From contig CAZXMB010000064.1 in NCBI GenBank assembly GCA_964641715.1, forward strand, positions 1-15,958: a stretch of 15,958 bases of DNA, in the 5' to 3' direction. Shown one piece after another: positions 6,671 to 14,381 of this stretch. The DNA comes from CAZXMB01 sp964641715 (GTDB lineage: Bacteria; Desulfobacterota; BSN033; UBA1163). The notes under the pieces were generated by a model. That model had not been told where the DNA came from and did not search any database. It worked only from the letters and a program-made list of their open reading frames with translations. Each line of letters opens with the position of its first letter. The stretch's first letter is position 1. A program made the position numbers and the translations under genes.

Positions 6671-7732
6671 ATGAAACGAGCCCATATCTTCCTCATCTTC
6701 ATCCTCTTTCTCACCTTCCTTTCTTTTTACCTTCTTTACCGGATCCTCTCGCCCTTTCTCCCCTCCCTTTTATGGGCGATCCTCTTGGCGATCATCTTCT
6801 TCCCCCTCTCCCAAAAACTCCATCTCCTTCTCAAAAAGAAGAGGGTCCTCTCTGCGATGCTCATGACCCTCCTCGTGGTCCTGGTGATCGTATTGCCTGC
6901 CGGTCTTCTGATGGTCTCCTTAACCAATGAGGTGGTTGATTTCTATCACTGGGTGGAGGAAATGATCAAAACCGGCCGTCTTCAGGGCTATCTGCTGAAG
7001 ATAGGGGAAATGGGAATGGTCAAGTGGGTCCTCGGGAGATTGAATCAGTATGCGGATCTTCATCGGATCGATCTTGCCGGTTTTCTATTGAAAAATGTTC
7101 AGCAGATCAGTACCTTTCTGTTCAACCAGACCTCCACTGTCCTCAAGGGTGTCTCTTCTTTTATTATCGGATTTTTCTTTACCCTCCTCTCCCTTTACTA
7201 TCTTTTCAAAGATGGAGATCATCTGTGGTTGAGGCTCAAAGAAATCATCCCGCTTCCGCCCAGTGAGAGGGACCTGATCATCTGCCGTTTCAAAGAGATG
7301 GTCTATGCCGCCCTTTACGGGGGTTTGCTCATCGCCTTGATTCAGGGGATATTGGGCGCACTATCCTTCTGGGCCCTGGGACTCCCCTCTCCTATTTTCT
7401 GGGGGGCAGCCATGGCCTTTCTCTCCTTCATCCCGATTGGTGGAACCGCTCTCATCTGGATGCCGGCCACACTCTTGCTTTTCATTCAGGGAGCCTTTGG
7501 AAAAGGTCTGGTTCTTTTAGGATTAGGGGTTTTGGTGATCAGCATGGTGGACAATCTTCTCAGGCCCCACTTCATCGGCGCAAAGACAAACATCCACCCT
7601 CTCCTTCTCTTTTTTTCAGTCCTCGGAGGGATCCAGGCCTTCGGGATGATCGGTTTGGTAGGAGGCCCATTGATTGCAACCCTCTCCCTCACCCTGATCG
7701 AAATCTATATCGAAGGGGTCAAGGAATTTTAG
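6671..7732 (+). CDS. AI-2E / PerM-family membrane protein
   Basis: A 353-residue inner-membrane protein of the AI-2E transporter family (PF01594; relatives PerM, YdiK, TqsA). The layout is typical: hydrophobic pairs near residues 5-45 and 58-85, an amphipathic soluble stretch (about 86-145), then a block of helices from 155 to the end. Family-like segments include FFTLLSLYYLFKDGDHLWLR, ALYGGLLIALIQGILGALSF, GLPSPIFWGAAMAFLSFIPI and the near-terminal DNLLRPHFIGAKTNIHPLLL. Some members export autoinducer-2 and others act as Na+/H+ antiporters, so the substrate cannot be read from sequence. It starts 17 bases after the VUT gene and probably relies on coupling, since no clear ribosome binding site is seen. 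Confidence 0.9.
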   Translation: MKRAHIFLIFILFLTFLSFYLLYRILSPFLPSLLWAILLAIIFFPLSQKLHLLLKKKRVLSAMLMTLLVVLVIVLPAGLLMVSLTNEVVDFYHWVEEMIKTGRLQGYLLKIGEMGMVKWVLGRLNQYADLHRIDLAGFLLKNVQQISTFLFNQTSTVLKGVSSFIIGFFFTLLSLYYLFKDGDHLWLRLKEIIPLPPSERDLIICRFKEMVYAALYGGLLIALIQGILGALSFWALGLPSPIFWGAAMAFLSFIPIGGTALIWMPATLLLFIQGAFGKGLVLLGLGVLVISMVDNLLRPHFIGAKTNIHPLLLFFSVLGGIQAFGMIGLVGGPLIATLSLTLIEIYIEGVKEF

Positions 7733-7738
7733 AATGCC

Positions 7739-7794
7739 GAGTGCGGAATGCGGAATGAAACTTCCAAAATCCGCAATCCGAATTCCGCAATCTC
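7739..7794. repeat. Inverted repeat between convergent genes
   Basis: TGCGGAAT at 7742-7749 (nearly repeated at 7749-7756) faces ATTCCGCA at 7782-7789 and TCCGC at 7770-7774, forming an imperfect hairpin. It fills the 60-base gap between the AI-2E gene and the convergent DUF3426 gene. It looks like a dispersed intergenic palindrome and could act as a two-way terminator. Confidence 0.6.
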
Positions 7795-8773
7795 AAAGGC
7801 TGGGGGCCTCGGTGATTTCCACTTTGAATTCCTTGGCCTGAGGGGGTAAGTCCTTGAAGACAACCATAAAGGGGATGGATTTCCCGGAAGGAGAGATCAT
7901 CTCTTCGGGAGTTTTGGGTTTGATGATCATTTCACCCTGGAAGAATTCGGGTGGAAGGGCCTTCCATTCTCCCCGAGGAAGGAGACGGCCGCAAAGGGTT
8001 CCCTTCTCAGCCACTCTCGATTTCTCCTGATCAAAAATAACAACCTTGACCCGGATATGTCTTCTGTCCTGCCGGGACTGATTATCCACCTTCCCCTCGA
8101 TGATAAAGAGGGAAACCTCTCCTATCTTCTCCTCATAACCATTGAGGTCTCTGACCACCAGACCTTCTCTCTCGGTCCCCCATATCTGATTCCAGAAATC
8201 CGTTATTTTTTTAACAGGATATTCCAAATAGGGCGAAAGTTTGCCGCCGGATTCCATCTCTGTCCAGAGGGTGAACAGACCGAAGACCAGAAGAACAATG
8301 ATCACAATGAGCCCAAAGAACCGGAGGGAACTCTTCCTCTCTCTTCGAACCTTTCTCCCTTCCTCGATCACCTCGACCGGCTCAATCCTCCGGGCCTCGG
8401 CTTCCTTCTCCTCGGAGATTTCTTGAGGAGTGACCTCCTCTCTTTTTTCTAAAGGCGGTTTTTCCGAAAAGAGAAATTTTTCTTCTTCCTCCTCGATGAC
8501 TTCCGTTTCTCTCTTCTCTTTCTTCTCCTCCTCTTTCTTCTCCTCTTCTTCCGGTGGAGACACCTCTTTGCCTTTCTGCTCCGGACCGATTAACTCTTCG
8601 TGATACTTGGCAAAGGACTCGAAATCCTCGACCACCTCCTCCTTCGTTTCCGGAGGAGGGACGACGTAGAAGACATGCTGACATCTTGAGCAACGGACCT
8701 TTGACCCCTTCGGTGAGATCCTGGAGTCATCGAGGCGATACTTGGTGAGACAGGAGGCACAGGTAATGATCAT
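7793..8773 (-). CDS. Zinc-ribbon / DUF3426 single-pass membrane protein
   Basis: A 326-residue protein with three clear parts. An N-terminal zinc ribbon of the MJ0042 type (IITCASCLTKYRLDD...VRCSRCQHVF) uses C5, C8, C28 and C31. A long, extremely Glu/Lys-rich disordered linker (about 40-148) follows, then one membrane helix (RFFGLIVIIVLLVFGLFTLW, 151-170). The C-terminal domain (about 200-326) resembles DUF3426, with IIEGKVDNQSR and RHIRVKVVIFDQ. The zinc ribbon is expected in the cytosol and DUF3426 outside it; the function of the family is not established. The start is supported by AAGGGGG upstream and by a near-consensus promoter. It stands alone on the minus strand downstream of etfA, separated by a hairpin repeat. 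Confidence 0.87.
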   Translation of the reverse strand: MIITCASCLTKYRLDDSRISPKGSKVRCSRCQHVFYVVPPPETKEEVVEDFESFAKYHEELIGPEQKGKEVSPPEEEEKKEEEKKEKRETEVIEEEEEKFLFSEKPPLEKREEVTPQEISEEKEAEARRIEPVEVIEEGRKVRRERKSSLRFFGLIVIIVLLVFGLFTLWTEMESGGKLSPYLEYPVKKITDFWNQIWGTEREGLVVRDLNGYEEKIGEVSLFIIEGKVDNQSRQDRRHIRVKVVIFDQEKSRVAEKGTLCGRLLPRGEWKALPPEFFQGEMIIKPKTPEEMISPSGKSIPFMVVFKDLPPQAKEFKVEITEAPSL

Positions 8774-8802
8774 CGAAAACCCCCTTCGATTGATTTTTCA
8801 AC

Positions 8803-8831
8803 ATTATGGAGAAAGGCAGGAAAAAAATCAA
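8803..8831 (-). promoter_or_regulatory. Promoter for the DUF3426 gene
   Basis: Minus strand: TTGATT (8826-8831), a 17-base spacer and CATAAT (8803-8808), one mismatch from the -10 consensus. The start site would be near 8796, about 23 bases before the ATG at 8773. Confidence 0.6.
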
Positions 8832-8871
8832 GAATAAAATGCAGAAGGACCAAACGCTCGATGCCGGATAC

Positions 8872-8921
8872 TTGAAACTGGATGCCGGCATCCTGAGGCT
8901 GGCATCCAGTATCGGTTTCAA
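8872..8921. repeat. Palindromic REP-like element after etfA
   Basis: ACTGGATGCC (8877-8886) and GGCATCCAGT (8901-8910) are perfect inverted arms around a 14-base loop. Outside them, TTGAAAC (8872-8878) faces GTTTCAA (8915-8921). The word GATGCCGG also recurs directly at 8860-8867 and 8881-8888. It sits just downstream of the etfA stop and could end that transcript, though no T run follows; it reads more like a REP-type dispersed palindrome. Confidence 0.6.
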
Positions 8922-8945
8922 ACGGGTCATCCGAACGGCATGAGT

Positions 8946-10151
8946 TCAGCGACCCAGACGTTTTTTGAACTCGTCCTTCAACAGGGGAACGACGGTGAAT
9001 AGGTCTCCAACAATACCAAGGGCGGCAATTTTAAAGATGGGAGCTTCAGGGTCCTTATTGATGGCGACGATGACCTCTGATGTCTTCATCCCTGCCTGAT
9101 GCTGAATGGAGCCTGAGATGCCACAGGCAATATAGATCTTAGGCCTGACCGTCCGACCCGTCTGCCCCACCTGATGCTCGTATGGGACCCAGCCTGAATC
9201 CACGGCCGCACGGGAGGCACCCACGGCTGCACCCAAGACCTCAGCCAGTTCACGGATCGGTTTAAAACCCTCCGGTCCTCCTACCCCTCTTCCCCCGGAA
9301 ACAATGATTTCCGCATCCACCAGATTGACCGTTTCTGCCCCCTTGATGAATTCCAAAACTTTTGTCCTGACCTGTTCTTCCGTCATCTGGAGGGTTTCCC
9401 GGATGATCTCACCTTTTCTCGAATCATCCCTGGGGGGCATGGGAAACACCTTGGGTCTCACGGTGGACATCTGAGGACGATAATTGGGATAGTCGAGAAT
9501 GGTCGCCATGATATTCCCGCCGAAGGCAGGCCGGGTCTGTTTAAGATACTTTGTCTCAGGATCAATGTCCAGGCCCGTACAGTCCGCTGTCAAACCAACC
9601 TCTATGGTGGTGGCCACGGTCCCTGCAAAGTCCCGGCCCTGGGTGGTGGCTCCGAAGAGGACGATCTCGGGTTTGTATTCACGGATGAGATCAACCGCTG
9701 CCCTCGCATAGGGATCGGTACGATACACCTTGAAGAGAGGGCTTTCCATGACATAGACCTTTTCAGCTCCGTAAGCGATCGCTTCTTTGGAAAACGAATC
9801 TGCCACTTCATGATCTGCGAAGAGAATCCCGCAGAGTTTGCATCCAAGCGAACCGGCCAATTTCCTTCCCTCCCCGAGGAGCTCAAAGGAGATATTGGAG
9901 ACCTTGCCAAATTCATGTTCAATAAAAATCCAGACATCCTTGTAGGCCGCTGTATCGATGGTGACCGCTTTTTCTTCCTTCTCTAAGGTGATCGCACTGG
10001 CCGGGCAGACATCCACACAGGCCCCGCAGAAAGTGCATTTCTCATCCACCGCAGCGATCCCCTCTTTCATACTCAATGCCCCAAAGGGGCAGGCAGAGAC
10101 ACAGGATTCACATCCTGTGCAGGTATCCTTATCAATCAATAACTTAGCCAT
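8946..10151 (-). CDS. etfA: Electron transfer flavoprotein alpha subunit with N-terminal ferredoxin domain
   Basis: A 401-residue fusion. Residues 1-60 form a ferredoxin domain with two CxxCxxCxxxC motifs (C11, C14, C17, C21 and C39, C42, C45, C49) for two [4Fe-4S] clusters. The remainder is EtfA, about 330 residues. The C-terminal FAD domain carries SGGRGVGGPEGFKPIRELAE, the VGQTGRTVRPKIYIACGISG motif and SIQHQAGM, which bind FAD. EtfA with EtfB passes electrons between acyl-CoA dehydrogenases and other carriers. A ferredoxin-fused EtfA is known from CarE of the caffeyl-CoA reductase complex of Acetobacterium and in other strict anaerobes. Its ribosome binding site is AGGAGG. A palindromic repeat separates it from etfB, unlike the usual close pairing. 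No acyl-CoA dehydrogenase gene is in the window, so the partner is unknown. Confidence 0.95.
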   Translation of the reverse strand: MAKLLIDKDTCTGCESCVSACPFGALSMKEGIAAVDEKCTFCGACVDVCPASAITLEKEEKAVTIDTAAYKDVWIFIEHEFGKVSNISFELLGEGRKLAGSLGCKLCGILFADHEVADSFSKEAIAYGAEKVYVMESPLFKVYRTDPYARAAVDLIREYKPEIVLFGATTQGRDFAGTVATTIEVGLTADCTGLDIDPETKYLKQTRPAFGGNIMATILDYPNYRPQMSTVRPKVFPMPPRDDSRKGEIIRETLQMTEEQVRTKVLEFIKGAETVNLVDAEIIVSGGRGVGGPEGFKPIRELAEVLGAAVGASRAAVDSGWVPYEHQVGQTGRTVRPKIYIACGISGSIQHQAGMKTSEVIVAINKDPEAPIFKIAALGIVGDLFTVVPLLKDEFKKRLGR

Positions 10152-10179
10152 TCGCTTTTCCTCCTATCTAAATTGGAAA

Positions 10180-10279
10180 ATTGGAATCATAAAGTGATGG
10201 AATGTTGGGTCAAAAACCGTTTTATATCTCTAATGACTCTTCTTGGTTTATCAATATTCTAATATTCCATCATTCCAAT
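10180..10279. repeat. Inverted-repeat element between etfB and etfA
   Basis: Outer arms ATTGGAAT (10180-10187) and ATTCCAAT (10272-10279) and inner arms TGATGGAAT (10195-10203) and ATTCCATCA (10264-10272) are perfect inverted matches around an AT-rich centre without an open frame. The words TTGGAAT and TGGAATG recur as in REP/MITE-like palindromes of deltaproteobacterial genomes. It fills most of the 138-base gap between two genes whose products form one heterodimer. Confidence 0.65.
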
Positions 10280-10289
10280 AGAATCTTGA

Positions 10290-11087
10290 TTATTTTATGA
10301 ATTTGGTGTCCATCAATCTGTTGACCAGTTGAGGGACGACTTCGGTTAATTCTCCCTTTAAAATCTCGCCACCTCCTCCTCTTGCCTCCGGAGAAAAAAT
10401 CCTCATCACCCAGGTGGGAGATCCTTTTAATCCGATGCGATTCTCATCCGCATGAATATCCTTTGCGGTGAGGGTGGGGATCTGCGCCTTGGCCGCCTTT
10501 TTAATCCCTAAAAGAGAAGGGAGCCTGGGTTCGTTGATATCTTTCACGACCGTGATCAAAGCGGGGAGCGAAGATTCCACAACCTCCCTTCCGTGCTCCA
10601 GAAGCCTTTCCACTATGATCTTCTTCTTCTCAAGGTTAATCTCCCTGATCTTTGAGACATAGGTAAGTTGTGGAAGTCCCAGGCGGGTAGCCACTCCGGG
10701 GCCGACTTGAGCCGTATCCCCGTCAATGGCCTGTTTCCCGAAGATGATGAGATCCGCTCCTCCGATCGATTCGATCGTCTTGGACAGGGCATAGGCCGTA
10801 GCAAGCGTGTCTGCTCCAGCAAAGGCCCTGTCGGATACGAGATAAACCTTATCCGCGCCTACGGCGAGGGCATTCTTCAACACCTCGATGGCCTGAGGGG
10901 GCCCCATGGTGACCACATGGACTTCCCCGCCCATCTTTTCTTTGAGGCGGAGAGCCTCCTCAATGGCGTACTCATCGAAGGGATTACAGATGCTTGCCAC
11001 CCCTTCCCGGATCAGGGTGTTGGTCTTCGGATCAATCTTCACATCTGTCGTATCCGGAACCTGTTTGACACATACTGCGATCTTCAC
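10290..11087 (-). CDS. etfB: Electron transfer flavoprotein beta subunit
   Basis: A 265-residue EtfB, the partner of EtfA, with an opening MKIAVCVKQVPDTTDVKIDP and NPFDEYAIEEALRLKE near residue 37. The stretch GKQAIDGDTAQVGPGVATRL contacts the second flavin (FAD) in electron-bifurcating ETFs, or AMP in the mitochondrial type. From memory the GDTAQVGP form is the one seen in ETFs of anaerobes. The start is a GTG at 11087 with GGAGGAGAAGG just upstream, which overlaps the end of the crotonase gene (13 bases between stop and start), so the two are translationally linked. It lies downstream of thiolase and crotonase, suggesting a role in reduction or oxidation of short-chain acyl-CoAs. Confidence 0.95.
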   Translation of the reverse strand: MKIAVCVKQVPDTTDVKIDPKTNTLIREGVASICNPFDEYAIEEALRLKEKMGGEVHVVTMGPPQAIEVLKNALAVGADKVYLVSDRAFAGADTLATAYALSKTIESIGGADLIIFGKQAIDGDTAQVGPGVATRLGLPQLTYVSKIREINLEKKKIIVERLLEHGREVVESSLPALITVVKDINEPRLPSLLGIKKAAKAQIPTLTAKDIHADENRIGLKGSPTWVMRIFSPEARGGGGEILKGELTEVVPQLVNRLMDTKFIK

Positions 11088-11100
11088 GTCCTTCTCCTCC

Positions 11101-11883
11101 TTATCTTCCTTTAAAATTGGGTTTTCTCTTTTCGACGAAAGCCGTCATCCCCTCTTTTTGGTCCTCACTGGAAAAACCGATCCCGAAGGCATAAGATTCC
11201 AGGCTACAGGCCTCCGCCAGATCCATATTGAAACCACCATCAATAACCATCTTGGCCAATCTCACTCCAACCGCTCCGTTCGCTGCAATCTGTGCGGCTA
11301 TTTTTTTTGTCTCCTCCATCAGGGAGGCCTGGGGGAAAACCCGATTGACGATCCCCATCTGGAATGCCTCCTGGGCAGTAATCATTCTTCCCGAGAAGAT
11401 CAACTCCTTCGCCTTCCCTTTTCCGATCAGGCGAGGCAATCTCTGGGTCCCGCCGAAGCCGGGGAACACACCGAGGGTAACCTCGGGGAGCCCGAACCTG
11501 GCATTTTCAGAGGCGTAGATGAAATCGCAGGCAAGGGCGATCTCCGTCCCTCCTCCTAAGGCAAAGCCATTGACCGCAGCGATGGCGACCCGATTAAGGT
11601 CCTGGATCATCCTTAAGGTATGATGACCGAGTTTTGAAAAGTTGAGCGCCTCGATGGAGTTCATATTCTTCATCTCCATGATATCCGCCCCTGCCACAAA
11701 GGATTTTTCTCCCGCTCCGGTGAAGATCAGAACTTTCATTTCTGAATGATCTCTGACTTCCTGAATCCCCATCTGAATTTCATTGAGGGTCTCAATATTT
11801 AAAGCATTGAGTGCTTTGGGACGATGGATGGTCAGGATCCCGATCTCCCCTTCAAAGGACAATAAGATATTTTTATAATCCAT
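11101..11883 (-). CDS. Enoyl-CoA hydratase / crotonase
   Basis: A 260-residue crotonase-family protein, expected to hydrate 2-enoyl-CoA (or dehydrate 3-hydroxyacyl-CoA). It carries both catalytic glutamates of true hydratases: E114 in ALGGGTEIALACD and E134 in GLPEVTLGVFPG. The oxyanion-hole segments are SFVAGADIMEM and the Gly at 111. The usual length is about 260. With thiolase upstream and etfB-etfA downstream it fits a short-chain acyl-CoA route (acetoacetyl-CoA, 3-hydroxybutyryl-CoA, crotonyl-CoA), although a 3-hydroxyacyl-CoA dehydrogenase is absent from the window. The ribosome binding site GGAGAA precedes the ATG. Because the family is broad, another crotonase activity cannot be excluded. 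Confidence 0.92.
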   Translation of the reverse strand: MDYKNILLSFEGEIGILTIHRPKALNALNIETLNEIQMGIQEVRDHSEMKVLIFTGAGEKSFVAGADIMEMKNMNSIEALNFSKLGHHTLRMIQDLNRVAIAAVNGFALGGGTEIALACDFIYASENARFGLPEVTLGVFPGFGGTQRLPRLIGKGKAKELIFSGRMITAQEAFQMGIVNRVFPQASLMEETKKIAAQIAANGAVGVRLAKMVIDGGFNMDLAEACSLESYAFGIGFSSEDQKEGMTAFVEKRKPNFKGR

Positions 11884-11940
11884 TTTTTTCTCCGTTTCGC
11901 GTGCCCGTATGGTTAATTCATGATTCTTAACTCTAAACTT

Positions 11941-13224
11941 TTAACTCCTCTCAACGATCATGGCCATGCCCTGCCCCCCGCCGATGCAGAGGGTCGCCAG
12001 CCCCAGGCTCACCCCTCTCCGCCCCATTTCGTGAAGGAGGGAGACGATCAATCTCGCACCGGTACAACCGATGGGATGGCCCAGAGAGATCCCGCTTCCA
12101 TTGACATTGGTTTTTTCGAGATCGAATTTGAGCTCCCGTATACAGGCAATCGCCTGGGAGGCAAACGCTTCATTCAGTTCGATCAATCCGATGTCCCTCA
12201 GGGTAAGACCGGCCTTCTTTAAGACCCTCCTCACTGCAGGAATGGGGCCCAATCCCATATAGGCTGGATCCACCCCTGCCGAGGCATAGGCCTTTATCTT
12301 TCCCTGAGGCTGAAGACCTAACTCTTTGGCCTTTTCTTTGGACATGAGAAGCAAAGAAGCGGCAGCATCGTTAATCCCCGAGGAATTTCCGGCGGTGACC
12401 GTTCCACCGTTTTTAAAGGCAGGGGAGAGTCTGGCCATCTTTTCCAAGCTTGTATCCATTGGCCTCTCATCAACCTCAAAGACGATGGGATCCTTCTTCT
12501 TCTGAGGAATCATCACCGGTACGACCTCCCCCTTCAAGATCCCCTTCTGAATGGCCGCCCTCGCCCTCTGGTGGCTGAGCAGCCCGATTTCATCCTGTTC
12601 TTTTCTCGAAATCCCGTATTTTTCAGCAATATTTTCAGCGGTCAGTCCCATATGATATCCATAAAAGATCTCGAAGAGACCGTCGAAGACCATCAAATCA
12701 ACCATTTCCTGATTGAACATCCTTGCGCCCCACCGGCCCATCGGAAAGGCGTAAGGGACCTGGCTCATATTCTCCATCCCTCCTGAAATGACAATCTCCG
12801 CCTCCCCTGTTTGAATCGCCTGGGCCCCCAGGACAATTGCCTTGAGACCTGAGGCGCAGACTTTATTGACCGTAAAGGCATTGGTCTCTTTCGGAACTCC
12901 TCCGTAGATCATGGCCTGCCGTGCCGGATTCTGCCCCTGACCGGCCTGAAGGACGTTCCCCATAATCACTTCATCCACTTCCACCTCTTTAAGCGAACCA
13001 TCCCATTGATAATAGGATTTCTCCAGTTCCGTCATTCCTGTCCCTCTATAAATATCAGGGGCTATCTCTGAATATTCTTTCCTGGCAACTGGTTTAAGAC
13101 CTGTCTTTCTCAAAACCTCCCGAATCACCGTTGCTCCCAATCGGACTGCTGACACATCCTTGAGTGAACCTCCAAACGTACCGATAGCGGTTCTGCATCC
13201 GCTGACAACAACCACTTCTCTCAT
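11941..13224 (-). CDS. Acetyl-CoA acetyltransferase (thiolase)
   Basis: Condenses two acetyl-CoA to acetoacetyl-CoA or runs the reverse thiolysis; cytosolic. All thiolase residues are present: nucleophile C123 in NKVCASGLKA, the NEAFA loop (351-355), H383 in SGISLGHPIGCTGAR and proton donor C413 in TLCIGGGQG. I placed the start at the ATG at 13224 because GGGAGAA lies just upstream and VVVVSGCRTAIGTFGG follows at once; a TTG at 13242 would add six residues. At 427 residues it is longer than the usual 390. The excess is an insertion between about 45 and 80 (PVARKEYSEIAPDIYRGTGM...SYYQWDGS) before the EVDEVIMGNV strand. It heads the run with crotonase (57-base gap), etfB and etfA, behind a strong promoter. 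Confidence 0.94.
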   Translation of the reverse strand: MREVVVVSGCRTAIGTFGGSLKDVSAVRLGATVIREVLRKTGLKPVARKEYSEIAPDIYRGTGMTELEKSYYQWDGSLKEVEVDEVIMGNVLQAGQGQNPARQAMIYGGVPKETNAFTVNKVCASGLKAIVLGAQAIQTGEAEIVISGGMENMSQVPYAFPMGRWGARMFNQEMVDLMVFDGLFEIFYGYHMGLTAENIAEKYGISRKEQDEIGLLSHQRARAAIQKGILKGEVVPVMIPQKKKDPIVFEVDERPMDTSLEKMARLSPAFKNGGTVTAGNSSGINDAAASLLLMSKEKAKELGLQPQGKIKAYASAGVDPAYMGLGPIPAVRRVLKKAGLTLRDIGLIELNEAFASQAIACIRELKFDLEKTNVNGSGISLGHPIGCTGARLIVSLLHEMGRRGVSLGLATLCIGGGQGMAMIVERS

Positions 13225-13265
13225 ATTGTTCTCCCAATACAAATGATATTTTTCACAAGTATGTT

Positions 13266-13294
13266 TTTTTAGCCCAAATCCGATCTTTTGTCAA
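13266..13294 (-). promoter_or_regulatory. Promoter of the thiolase-crotonase-etf cluster
   Basis: Minus strand: a perfect TTGACA (13289-13294), a 17-base spacer and TAAAAA (13266-13271). The start site would be near 13259, about 35 bases before the ATG. It lies in the 93-base gap after pdxA. An AT-rich palindrome (ATCTTT-TT-AAAGAT, 13296-13309) directly upstream may be a weak terminator for pdxA or a binding site. Confidence 0.6.
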
Positions 13295-13317
13295 CATCTT
13301 TTTAAAGATTCTGGAAA

Positions 13318-14322
13318 TTAATAATTTATTTTAGATTTCGATAGATTAGCCGCTATTGAGATAGCTTTGATAAGATTCCTTGGATCAGCCAATCCCTTTC
13401 CGGCAATATTGTAGGCTGTCCCGTGAGCCACAGATGTCCTGATAAAGGGAAGCCCCAGGGTAAAATTAACCGAATCCATTAGACCATGGATCTTGATCGG
13501 GATGAGTCCCTGATCATGATACATTGCAATTACGGCATCAAATGGAAGCTCAGTGGAAAGGTCGAAAAAAGAGTCAGCGGGAAAAGGCCCTTCAACCCCT
13601 GACCCCCGGGCCTTTGCTTCCCGGATGGCGGGAATGATCTCCCTCTCTTCTTCCTCCCCTAAGAGCCCCTCCTCTCCGCAATGGGGGTTAAGACCGAGGA
13701 GAGCGATCCTCGGATGGGGGAGATCAAAATATCTTCTCATTGCTTCCTCTGTCAAATGAATGGTCGAAAGGATCCGCTCTTTGGTGATCCATTTCGAGAC
13801 CTCTCGAAGCGCAAGATGGGTGGTGACCAGGACGACCTTCCATTTCGATCCTAAAAACATCATTGCCACTGAGGAGGAGGAAGCCAATCTAGCCAAGAGT
13901 TCGGTATGGCCAGGAAAGGGATAACCTGCCAGATTGATCGCCTGCTTGTTGATGGGACAGGTGGTGATTGCATCAAGCCCCCCTTTCTTCACCTGCCTGA
14001 CCGCCTCTTCAATATATCTCACCATCCCTTCTCCGCATCTCTTGTCCGGCCTTCCGAACCGTAGATGGTACGCATCGATCTGGGTCAAGGAGAAGAGAAA
14101 AATCCGGTGAGGCCCATACCCCTCTTCCGGAATCTTTTCCAATTCCTCCACCCCGATGGGCAGTCCTTCTTTCCTGGCCATATCGAGGAGCACTTCTCGA
14201 TCGCCAAAAACGACGGGCCGACAGATCTGATATAATTCCCCCTGTGATAAGGCCTTGACAATGATCTCCGGCCCGATGCCTGTGGGATCGCCCATGGTAA
14301 TGCCAATTTTCGGGAGTGTCAT
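13318..14322 (-). CDS. pdxA: 4-hydroxythreonine-4-phosphate dehydrogenase
   Basis: Oxidises 4-phosphohydroxy-threonine with NAD for the DXP-dependent pyridoxal phosphate pathway; a cytosolic dimer. It opens with KIGITMGDPTGIGPEIIVKA, the family signature. The zinc ligands are visible as H169 (TTHLALREV), H214 (NPHCGEEG) and H269 (AMYHDQGLIPIK), and the phosphate-binding FPGHTELLA is at 136-144. Start at the ATG at 14322, chosen because AGAGAAGGT lies just upstream; the frame can be extended to 14373 but the added residues (WDRPANTGPEVREG) are not family-like. Length 334 is normal. It follows the NERD gene by 59 bases on the same strand; this looks like an accidental neighbour rather than a functional pair. 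No PdxJ gene is in the window. Confidence 0.95.
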   Translation of the reverse strand: MTLPKIGITMGDPTGIGPEIIVKALSQGELYQICRPVVFGDREVLLDMARKEGLPIGVEELEKIPEEGYGPHRIFLFSLTQIDAYHLRFGRPDKRCGEGMVRYIEEAVRQVKKGGLDAITTCPINKQAINLAGYPFPGHTELLARLASSSSVAMMFLGSKWKVVLVTTHLALREVSKWITKERILSTIHLTEEAMRRYFDLPHPRIALLGLNPHCGEEGLLGEEEEREIIPAIREAKARGSGVEGPFPADSFFDLSTELPFDAVIAMYHDQGLIPIKIHGLMDSVNFTLGLPFIRTSVAHGTAYNIAGKGLADPRNLIKAISIAANLSKSKINY

Positions 14323-14381
14323 CAAATTACCTTCTCTCACCTCCGGCCCTGTGTTTGCAGGCCTGTCCCACAAGAGACCTC

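Noticed and set aside
10906..11559. Plus-strand 217-residue frame opposite etfB and crotonase
   Set aside because: It spans two solid minus-strand genes and their junction, and shows no domain.
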